Assembly (NCBI GenBank): GCA_032629725.1
Contig: JAFEVB010000006.1
Span: 620,001-684,000, forward strand
Origin: Gremmenia infestans
Taxonomy: Eukaryota; Ascomycota; Leotiomycetes; Helotiales; Hamatocanthoscyphaceae
Direction of reading: 5' to 3'
Length of the DNA: 64,000 nt
Shown: positions 56,142 to 64,000 of the stretch, one piece after another
Layout of the letters: every line of letters starts with the position of its first letter
Numbering within the stretch: the first letter of the stretch is position 1
Notes under the pieces: model-generated
What the model was told of the DNA's origin: nothing
Databases searched by the model: none
What the model saw: the letters and a program-made list of their open reading frames with translations, nothing else
Translations under genes and position numbers: made by a program

Positions 56142-56937
56142 TTTGAAACGCTGGAACAGTTAATTGATCAGCCTAGCAGGTCAAGGATTCATCGATTAGC
56201 TCATTTGCAATCTGACGCGAGGCAAAGCACTTCGGCGCCTTTGTGTAATGAATGCCAAGAACAACATAACACTATGAATATTTCAAGGCTAGCTATAGCT
56301 GCTGAATGATAAATGTAAGCTTATAATATAATATAAAATAATGGGAAAGAAAGAAAGAAAGAAGCGTAGGATCGGATAATGCCTTCGTAAAGCCTGTATC
56401 TACACGCCGCCGCCGCCGCCGCATTGTCTCTGCTTGTACTGGCATCAAATGAATGGTACTTCAGGGGGTATTACTTTATGTAATATTATCTAATATTTAT
56501 TAAGAAATAAGTCCATGTTTAGTGCAGGGCCATCTAAGGGACGATATAGTAATCGTCTTACATTAGTCATTGAAGCCCTGTGGAATGCAAGAACGCCAAG
56601 TAAGACTTTCCTTGTTTGCGGCATGTAATTGAAAAAAGCTACTGCACAACTAAAAGTGATAGGCAATTGCTAGAGATGTTGGCTAGCAACTGTAGATCGA
56701 AAGGTAGACACAGACATAGACTAAGCGAGGAAGATCAGGGGAACAGAACACGCGATCACCAGTCAGTTGGTGGAGAGGATAAGGTGGCAATGCTTTTAGA
56801 TTATGGATACATGTTCTAAGTACACGAACAACGCCCGCAAAACTTGAATCCTCCACATGGGAATGCAACTGATAAATAACAATATTGACAAAGTACCATC
56901 AAAACCACCTTCAAACTATATAACCGGCCTGTCAACT

Positions 56938-57466
56938 TCAACCCTTACTTCCGCTCAAGCCACAAGCCGCAAGCCGTAATCCCCCATACGCCTCCCGCCC
57001 ATTATCAAGTGGCCATGCACCCAAGTCAACCTCCTCCGCTTCATCAGCCACCAACTTGACCGAAGTATCAAGTTGCGTGACTAACGCCCCAACCAGAATC
57101 CCAATCATCATCGGCCCGAAAACATTCTCAGCCGGCATGCAAAGCTGTCCTTCGCCAAGTCTTCGCGAGGCTTTTCCAGTCCCCATCTTGCATTCGAATA
57201 AGTTGCTTTGCATGATTCACAAAGTCTCTGTGGACATCTGAATACGTTGTTGTGAAAGCGTTGTTAATTCCAAAGGCCAGGACAAGGCGTTCGTTGGGAA
57301 TAGCCCGGGACAATAATGAGGAGTTGGCAAGGAGAGCTTTTGCTTGCTGATGATCCTTGATGCATGTTTGAATGCTGGAAGCTTTTTTACTGGAGACCAG
57401 ACGCCTTGCAGATGTGCAGAGAAAGACAAGGATAGAAGCTATCAGGGCGAACCAAAGAGTGCCCAT
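56938..57466 (-). pseudogene. Possible cytochrome P450 N-terminal remnant
   Basis: A minus-strand ATG at 57466 opens 112 codons: a hydrophobic anchor (LWFALIASILVFLCTSA), then DHQQAKALL and NERLVLAFGINNAFTTT, DVHRDFVNHAKQL and GDWKSLAKTW. This resembles the start of some fungal P450s, where a membrane anchor is followed by an N-A-F-T-T-T segment. The frame stops at 57128; a second frame (56938-57213) continues without a recognisable P450 helix, and there is no I-helix, ExxR or heme-binding Cys anywhere in the window. So at most about a fifth of a P450 remains. It could instead be a small unrelated membrane protein. Confidence 0.3.
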
Positions 57467-58619
57467 GCTTGAAGCGGGTTATTGTAGCTGCGCAGAGCGT
57501 TCTGCTATTGTTGAGGTTGAACGAGAGCTGGGGACAACGAAAAAGTGGGTTGAAGATTTGCTATGTAGAACAATTTGGGATTTTGAATTCTGTTCCACCG
57601 GGAGCTTATACTTATGCTCGATTGTGTGCGTAGCTTCTCAAGTTTCGATGGCTTGCGTAAATCACATCGAACTCCCTTGTAATATTGAGAAAGATGACTC
57701 GAGGATCTTCATGCGGGGTCCCGTTAACAGAGGTTTCCTCCGCAAGATGAGAATACGCTGCCCCTCAAAACAAGAAAATCGAATAGAGAGAATTCATTAA
57801 AACTGTGTACGTCTACTCCTGTACGGATTCTCATCTGAAATTCTTAGCTCATAGCAACTTGCTTGACCATTTTATGTTGAAAAACCAGTGACTGTCGCTG
57901 TCATATCGCACGACAGCCATGGAAATAATTTGTCAAGCAGAGAATTGAGTCCAGCATCCCCCTTCTAATGTCATTGATAAGAGCGGGAAGGCGCATGCAG
58001 ATTCTACTCGATATTTCGACACTCTCCCCATCGGAGCTTTGTGTCTTATCTGTTGCCAAGGACTGAACGTCCCGGTCCGCAAAACAATGGTTTCGGACAT
58101 ATTATCTATGAATGAAACGGCAAAAGCCAGATTCCCTATCGTCACTGAACGGGAGGAACAGCTCTGATATTAGCTGATCCAGGAATTGAGATATCGAGGT
58201 CTAACTGGCAATCACACAGGAATGAATGCGCGTTGAACAAATATCAGCAGTATAAGATAGACTGAAGATCACCCAGATCTGAAATGTATGCAGCTACTAG
58301 TGCTGGATAGGTGATGTAAAGAGTGGAAGAACAAAGAACTTGACGAGTCGCGTTCCCGTGCGTTTCATGAATAAACTATAATTGTATAGTACTTAAATAA
58401 GTAAGCAAGATTTAATTTTATAAGCGATCCTATGTAAAAAAAACTCTTTCCTACTTGCTTGCTATGTATTAATAGTGCTATTACTAAAATTCCTCTTATG
58501 TTCTTAGATATATAATTCGAGCAACTTAAATTAATGTTAAGCAGTAGAGTTTGAGAGTTAATTAGGTGATATTAATTTAGCTGAGTAGAATAGTAGAATA
58601 GTAGGAAAATAAATATATC

Positions 58620-58815
58620 TTTAGTTTTAAAGTGATTTATAGATAAACTAGTATACTTATAAATATTTATAAATCTAGGGTGATTCACGTATAAACTATT
58701 CTGATTTATAAATGACCTAGTTCACTTATAAATGCACTTCACGCGTGAATCTCAGCTCAGATTTATGACTAACTAGCGAGATTTATAGCTAAACTAATCG
58801 CTTATATTCACGAAT
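58620..58815. repeat. Degenerate GATTTAT...TAAACTA repeat cluster with a 12 bp palindrome
   Basis: About five spaced copies of GATTTAT(A/G)N(C/A)TAAACTA-like words and TTATAAAT words. TTCACGCGTGAA, a perfect palindrome, is at 58738-58749, with related TTCACG words at about 58684 and 58808. It could be the worn core of a small inverted-repeat element; no ends are defined. Confidence 0.5.
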
Positions 58816-59014
58816 GAACCGAACAGATTTCGTCCCAACATTATTTCATTTTTCGGTCCAATAGCTGGATGAACTTGGACTACACCTGCGCTTGTCAAGC
58901 GACAGTGTCATGGTGGTCATTTCGACCTCCCTGAATAAGTTAAATCTCGCGTCATCATTGCATGTCTTTCCCACTTTTATATGCGTGGTCCGGGGATTAT
59001 TGGCATGTACTTGC

Positions 59015-59020
59015 TTAGCC
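59015..59020 (-). promoter_or_regulatory. GGCTAA motif (XlnR/Xyr1-like) upstream of GH2
   Basis: GGCTAR core on the minus strand about 335 bp before the GH2 start. Known as the binding core of XlnR/Xyr1 in fungal hydrolase promoters; a hexamer alone is weak evidence. Confidence 0.25.
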
Positions 59021-59353
59021 GATGAGGGGTAATTGGGGAGATGCTTTGGTGAATTAATAGCAAGTACAGGGAAGTCCTGCTAGTCACCAGTAATACTAAA
59101 GCTTATTTTGTCACAAAGATGTCTTCTTGAAGCTCGATATGCTTTGCTTGGGCTCCAATTCACCTGCAGATCGTCAATGGCAAGGTAGTATGTTCCTGTT
59201 GATTACAGGGGCAGTGAGGGGTTGTCCTTGGCAGTCTTTAAGTAACAGGCAGGTAGAACTATAAGAACCGCGGGGTTTGAAAAGTTCATTGCATCCCACT
59301 TTCGTTTTTCTGGTTTTCCTCATTATCTATTCCTCGTATCTTTGACTATCAAA

Positions 59354-61689
59354 ATGCGAGTCGCATCCAGCTTCATCCTGTCCCTACAGGCAACACTTGC
59401 CCTTGCAAGCAGCTATGGAAACAACCCTCTAAGTCCTCGTAAAGCCAGACGTCAAAGTGACGCCAAAGCATACGCCGTTCAAGAGCCACCTTTAACTACA
59501 GATTGGACTTATAAGCTCGGCACAAATCCTTGGCCAGAATATCCCAGACCCCAGCTTGAACGAGCCGAATGGCAGAACTTGAACGGATTGTGGACTTATC
59601 AAAATGCTTCTAGCCTGGACGCCCTCAATAGCCCTCCTTTCAATCAAACATTAGCAAATGAGGTGTTGATCCCATCTTGCCTCGAGAGTGCTCTTTCTGG
59701 TAAGCTTGAAGAAGTACATCACACTGCATAATTAGCTGACAAGATGCGCAGGAATCCAAGCCAACTACGCAATATATTCTTGGTTTCAGACATCTTTCAC
59801 TATCCCTTCATCATGGTCCAACCAGTCAGTCCTACTCAACTTCGGAGCTGTGGATTATGAAGCAACGGTATTTATCAATGGCCAGAAGGCCGGTTTCAAT
59901 CGAGGAGGATACTTCGCGTTCACCATTGATGCAACCGGATTTGTGTCGGTTGGGGGCCAAAATGAAATGCACGAACTTCTCAAAATCGCCCAAAAGCTAC
60001 AGCTAACTTACTTACAGCCTTGTATTTGTGCACGACCCCACTGATAGTGGTGACTATGTGATTCCCATCGGAAAACAGACACTGAACCCATCACACATCT
60101 TTTACAGACCCTGCAGCGGTATTTGGCAGAGCGTTTGGATCGAATCGGCGCCAACCAACCACATAACTCAGCTAGATGTCGCAGCAGACATGAATGGCGA
60201 GGGTGCGTACTCCGAATTTCTCTCCAAGAATATATGCTTATTTGACGTCTTCAGTAAACGTCACAATCCACAGCTCTTCCGGAACTCCAAGTCCTGTCGA
60301 AGTCATCTTCTACGATGGCGGATCTAAGAGATCGCCAAATATTCTAGCATCACAAACAGGGACTTCTGATGTGTCGTTTCAATTCACGGTCCCCTCCCCA
60401 AAGCTATGGTCACCTGACTCACCGAGTTTATACAACTTCACTGTTATCATGGGTTCTGATGAAGTTTCGAGTTATACCGGATTTAGGACTATCTCCAAAG
60501 GCAAAGTTGACGGAATAGTCCGACCGCTCTTGAACGGAGAATTCATTTTCCAATTCGGAACTTTGGATCAGGGATACTGGCCTGACGGCGTGTATACCCC
60601 CCCAAACCGAGAGGCCATGGTGTACGATTTGCAAGTATTAAAGAAGCTCGGGTTTAATATGCTTCGGAAGCACGTAAGTGAGATGACTATGTACCTAAAG
60701 AAAAATGCTGATTCATCTCGTCTGGATAGATCAAAGTTGAAAATGCCTTGTTTTATCAAGCATGTGATCGATTGGGCTTACTTTTGATCCAAGACATGCC
60801 CGCCCTCCGACCTATCCAGAGCCGAACCTTGTCCAATTGCACATCAGAGACGATTCTGCCAGATACAGATCAACAAGCCGAGTTCACTCGTCAACTTGAA
60901 GTCCTTGTAAATCAGCATAAAAACTATCCCAGCATCGGGACATGGGTAAGTGGACTTCACATCCAGCTGCACACTGCAGGCGATTAATCGCTAATGCCTT
61001 CTCAGGTAATCTACAATGAAGGCTGGGGACAAGTAATTCAAGCCTATCCCGAGTTTGGCCTCACAGACCTCGTTCGCAGTCTCGACCCAACGCGTCTGAT
61101 TGACAGTACAACGGGGTGGCACGACCATGGTGCTGGAGACTACAGCGTAAGTAAGCCGCTATTCGAATGCTCCGTACAATACTGATAAACGGGACAGGAT
61201 AATCATCATTACGCGAACCCACAATGTGGCTCCCCCTTCTACTCCATCGACTCCAGCCCCTACGACCCAACACGCATTGGCTTCCAAGGCGAATTCGGCG
61301 GAATCGGCCAAAATGTCTCCATTGACCAGTGAGTTTGTCCGTCCCAGTTCCCTGCTCTTCTCCACACACTAATCCACACACTACATAGTCTCTGGAATGT
61401 CCAAGAAGCCATCAACTCCATCAACCAGACCTACGAAATCGACACCTCGATCCAGGCTTGGAACTACCGCGCCCACCGCCTTCTAGACGATCTGAGGGAT
61501 CAAACAGAGTTGTTTGCGTGTAGTGGGGGCGTCTGGACGCAGACTACTGATGTCGAGGGTGAGGTTAATGGCCTGTTGACTTATGACCGGAGGGTCTTGC
61601 GACCGGATGTGGCCCTGTGGCAAGCTGATATTAAGGCGTTGTATGATGCTGCTGCGGGTAGTCATAACGCTTCATTGGCTATGTCCTAG
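59354..61689 (+). CDS. Secreted glycoside hydrolase family 2 (beta-galactosidase/beta-glucuronidase-like)
   Basis: Exons 59354-59699, 59752-59968, 60018-60202, 60255-60673, 60730-60945, 61006-61146, 61198-61328 and 61389-61689 give 651 aa, frame kept throughout. A signal peptide (RVASSFILSLQATLALAS) leads. GH2 order: sugar-binding domain (PRPQLERAEWQNLNGLWTYQ, NQSVLLNFGAVDYEATVFI, YRPCSGIWQSVWIE), immunoglobulin-like domain (PKLWSPDSPSLYNFTV), then the TIM barrel (KLGFNMLRKH, LGLLLIQDMPAL). The acid/base is Glu466 in IYNEGWGQ; the nucleophile is Glu540 in GFQGEFGG, 74 residues later, a normal GH2 distance. Intron 2 appears to be GC-AG, unlike the rest. It resembles fungal GH2 proteins with DPTDSGDYVIPIGKQ. 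Substrate is uncertain. Convergent with the AA9 gene. Confidence 0.9.
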
Positions 61690-62025
61690 GTGTATTGTAA
61701 CTGAGAGTGAGAGAAACGAGTTGGAACATATGATGTGCTCGTGTGGTTGGGTAATAGGTAGCTTTTGGGTAAAAATGGGTAGACTTCTGAATGAAGTTGT
61801 CAGGGTAATCGGTAAACGAATGTCATGATTCATGAATGATTGTCTCTGGTTCAGCGTGCAAACTTCAACACACTATTGCTTCCTTCCTTCTTTCTTTCCC
61901 CTCATCCCACAATCCTTTCCCCCTTCCCCCCCCCCAAAACCAACAAGAATATCAGACCCCTACCCACCAGCAATCCCCTCACTAGGTTCCCGTCCATCTA
62001 CCCCACTCCACCCTAGTACTTCCTT
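61690..62025. terminator. Shared 3' region of GH2 and AA9
   Basis: 336 bp between convergent genes. C-rich tracts and short T runs near 61870-61935; both polyadenylation sites must lie here. No specific signal was assigned. Confidence 0.35.
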
Positions 62026-63095
62026 CTAACCCGTCCACAGCGCAGGCCCAGGAATAGTATAATTCGTCAACGTAACATACGGATTAAAATAAATCCCCGG
62101 ATCATCCTCCTTATAAAGATCCACCCCCAACGTCCCCTCCGGATTCGCCGTCCCGGATCCCGTGACATCGATATTGAGACAAAAGGGGTAGTTCTGCGCA
62201 CCACCTAGTGTGCTAGCGCCATGGCAGGCTATGGTTTCGTGGCGGAAGACATAATGTCCTGTTGATTTGATTGATTATCGTTAGCATTTACTTTCCTTTA
62301 CTTGTGATGTAGGCTTTGCCATATAAACGTGCCGTGAACTCGGATGGATCATCATGACATGATTTAACATACCCGGAGCAAGAGTCTTAGGCACGGTGCT
62401 TGTCCAAGACCCGTTATTCGCAATCATAACGCCGGAAGCCCATTCCTGGGTGGTGAAATCGATGCCCGACTCGTCGATTTTGACGAACTTGAGGGTCGTT
62501 TTATCGACCTATTGCTCTCGTCAGTATCTCTTTCTTATTTGCAACTCGAGGACGCTTGTTTCATAACAGGAAAAAGGTGGTGGTGCTAGCGTACAGTTTT
62601 GCAATCCCCATTGCAGTTCGCGACATAGGTCAGCATAGGCCCGATGTTGTGTGCCCATGGCTGTGTCCATTGGAACTCGACTGTTGAGCCTGCAGCTACC
62701 GTCGCCGAGGTATTGGCATTCCTGCCGTCCTTGTGGCAGATGATATTCGGATCTCTGCATTCAGTCAATTCCCATATACACATACCACTTCACTCCACTC
62801 CACTCCACTTCTCTTCACTTCGTTTCCACAACGCCGACGCACCAAACTCCAGACATAACAATCAACATACGTACTGGTACTCAGACGGCGCAATAAACCC
62901 CGAATCCAACGCATCCTCATACCACCCTGGCGTCGTCGCATAGGCCACTTTATTAACAATCGCATAGTAGAAATCAAGCGACCATCCCTGCGTATAAATT
63001 CCATTCGCCACGATGCCCGTCACGATCCCGTGCGAAAGTGCTGGGCTAGCAAAGAGGCCAAAAATCGTCACAACTCTCAGGATTAAGAAGAACAT
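62026..63095 (-). CDS. AA9 lytic polysaccharide monooxygenase
   Basis: Secreted copper enzyme that oxidatively cleaves cellulose or related glucans. Exons 62875-63095, 62595-62754, 62373-62508 and 62026-62258 give 249 aa. Signal peptide MFFLILRVVTIFGLFASPALS, with cleavage leaving an N-terminal His22, which becomes the copper-ligating His1 of the histidine brace. Second brace residue His109 (PWAHNIGP). Second-sphere His185 and Gln194 and axial Tyr196 (TIACHGAS, GAQNYPFC) fall at mature positions 164, 173 and 175, the classical AA9 numbering. Cys residues at 80 and 199 could pair. There is no linker or cellulose-binding module. All catalytic residues are present, so it should be active. Confidence 0.96.
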
Positions 63096-63106
63096 GTTGA
63101 ACGATT

Positions 63107-63126
63107 GATCGATCGATCGATCGATC
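63107..63126. repeat. GATC microsatellite in the AA9 5' leader
   Basis: Five tandem GATC units, self-complementary, immediately upstream of the start codon. In mRNA they could fold into a short hairpin before the AUG. Confidence 0.85.
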
Positions 63127-63200
63127 CTTTCTTACTTTAAAGTTTCTTTTAAGTATCGATTTGGAGAATCCACGAGAGTTGCAAGGAGCAAGGGATGGGA

Positions 63201-63206
63201 TATATA
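63201..63206 (-). promoter_or_regulatory. TATA-like box of the AA9 gene
   Basis: TATATA about 106 bp before the ATG, a normal distance for a fungal TATA element. It is the only such box in the proximal region. Confidence 0.4.
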
Positions 63207-63286
63207 GGGCATATGAAAGGAAGACTAGATGGAAAATACACACCTGATCGAAAATGCGTGTGACCTAGACTCGCAAGATGCAATAT

Positions 63287-63292
63287 GGCTAA
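63287..63292 (+). promoter_or_regulatory. GGCTAA motif (XlnR/Xyr1-like) upstream of AA9
   Basis: About 192 bp before the ATG; the word continues GGCTAAAG. It matches the GGCTAR core known from hydrolase promoters. Binding is inferred. Confidence 0.3.
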
Positions 63293-63503
63293 AGACTAAA
63301 CAGCACTGCGAATACCTGGATGACGCTGGAATACCGGGTAGGATTTCCCGGCTTCAATATGAATGCAGAGCCAACGATTGGTGCGAATTTGCCTAATATG
63401 AGATCTCAGCGGTAGAATTTCAAAGGACCGTTATACCGTATTCAACAGCGTCAATGAATCTTCCATGTCTAGATTGTGCTATATGGTCTGTCACATCGGG
63501 AAT

Positions 63504-63534
63504 CTGGGGTCCCCACCAATGCCCACCCGTGGAG
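63504..63534. promoter_or_regulatory. Cluster of three CreA-type (SYGGRG) cores
   Basis: CTGGGG (63504), CCCCAC (63511, reverse of GTGGGG) and GTGGAG (63529) within 31 bp, about 410 bp before the AA9 start. Closely paired SYGGRG cores are the form usually needed for CreA/Cre1 carbon repression. Inference from consensus only. Confidence 0.4.
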
Positions 63535-64000
63535 GTTACTCCGCATGGCAGGCATGGGTCACCAGAAGCAACGACATCGCCTACGTACCATCAACTCTCG
63601 ATAGTGTGTAAGAGGTTTGCATCAATTTGCGGCTGTTTTCGCGGGAGCTTTTGAGGTCTAAAAGTTGAGCTGCACCTTGACTGAGAACATAACAATATAT
63701 AACAGGAATGCTAATAGGAATATCGCAAAACGATAAATCAAAAAGGTAGGTCAAAAGTCAAAAGAAGATGCAATGCATTTTATTACCAGAGTCCGGACGC
63801 ACATCCACGATCTCACTCGAACCATTCTTTGGTGTCAAGTGCATTCCACACCCCCGTCCTAACCACCAGCCCAGGAAACATCCGCCATCACATAACGCAG
63901 GACGGCTGGCCTGGGAAGGAAATTAAAATTCATTGCTTGCTATATGGCGCTAGAGATAAAATATCCAAACGCCTCGCTATGTTTTGCTCCCTCCATAAAT

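Larger units (their letters stand above)
54620..56937. other. AT-rich gene-poor region with repeats
   Basis: About 2.3 kb without a credible gene. It contains the second dispersed repeat copy (55651-55750), a 14 bp-stem hairpin (56109-56141), an AAAG microsatellite (about 56344-56364) and a GCC run (56406-56421). Tetra- and penta-nucleotide words are frequent near 54790-54900. Confidence 0.45.
57467..59353. other. Gene-free region upstream of the GH2 gene
   Basis: About 1.9 kb. A block of AT-rich degenerate repeats occupies about 58620-58815. The GH2-proximal 450 bp contain CCGGGG (about 58990, CreA-like) and TTAGCC (59015-59020, reverse of GGCTAA). Confidence 0.4.
63096..64000. promoter_or_regulatory. 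AA9 promoter region to window end
   Basis: The 5' leader has GATC x5 at 63107-63126, 12 bp before the ATG. TATATA is at 63201-63206, GGCTAA at 63287-63292, and three CreA-type SYGGRG cores lie at 63504-63534. A short plus-strand frame at 63454-63654 is not credible. No other gene reaches the window end. Confidence 0.5.

Noticed and set aside
63454..63654. 66-codon frame in the AA9 upstream region
   Set aside because: No family likeness, overlaps the CreA-type motif cluster, and length is within chance expectation.
1..64000. CRISPR array, bacterial operons or ribosome-binding sites
   Set aside because: Introns, gene families and spacing are eukaryotic; no direct-repeat/spacer array exists.

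Overview
The window looks like nuclear DNA of a filamentous ascomycete (Pezizomycotina). Most genes are split by 45-60 bp introns with GTAAGT/GTATGT-type donors and CTAAC-like branch sites. The gene content is fungal: BET4, RXT3, BTN1, a Gal4-type Zn2Cys6 regulator, an AA9 LPMO, and a local expansion of the 2EXR family. The number of 2EXR genes and the general look suggest Leotiomycetes (Helotiales), but this is inference. I saw no tRNA, rRNA or CRISPR array.

1-12.3 kb is a conserved core block: AMA1 (APC/C activator, cut by the left edge), BET4 (Rab geranylgeranyltransferase alpha), RXT3 (Rpd3L histone deacetylase complex) and BTN1 (CLN3/battenin).

13.9-29.4 kb is an array of eight 2EXR-family loci, a fungal family of unknown function. 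Five read intact (starts at 16265 minus, 17452, 22200, 25365 and 27228) and three are decayed: 14.0 kb (one amber stop), 20 kb (two in-frame stops) and 28.6 kb (two single-base frameshifts). A complete but dead pogo/Fot1-type transposon (23201-25020, 30 bp inverted repeats, TA target duplication) sits in the last codons of the 22200 gene. Its transposase frame is continuous but carries about 15 TAG/TAA stops, almost all at expected Gln or Trp codons, the mark of repeat-induced point mutation (RIP). Two more 2EXR genes lie at 47.6 and 49.6 kb, next to AT-rich gene-poor DNA.

31.1-43.6 kb looks like a sugar/polyol utilisation cluster: a Gal4-like Zn2Cys6 regulator, a lactose-permease-type sugar transporter, two paralogous 274-aa short-chain reductases and a xylitol/sorbitol dehydrogenase. 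The housekeeping gene ARG8 lies among them. A CGG-N11-CCG site lies in the divergent reductase/dehydrogenase promoter. A simple reading is keto-sugar to polyol by an SDR, then polyol to D-xylulose or D-fructose by the zinc dehydrogenase.

43.6-64 kb is looser: a Q/H-rich glycine-zipper protein, the two outlying 2EXR genes, a GNAT acetyltransferase, a membrane-anchored GDPD-type phosphodiesterase, AT-rich stretches with repeats and a P450-like remnant. It ends with a convergent pair of secreted carbohydrate enzymes, a GH2 glycosidase and an AA9 lytic polysaccharide monooxygenase. Both have GGCTAA (XlnR-like) motifs upstream, and the AA9 gene also has clustered CreA-like motifs.

Exon boundaries were worked out by eye from splice signals and frame continuity. 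They are predictions.
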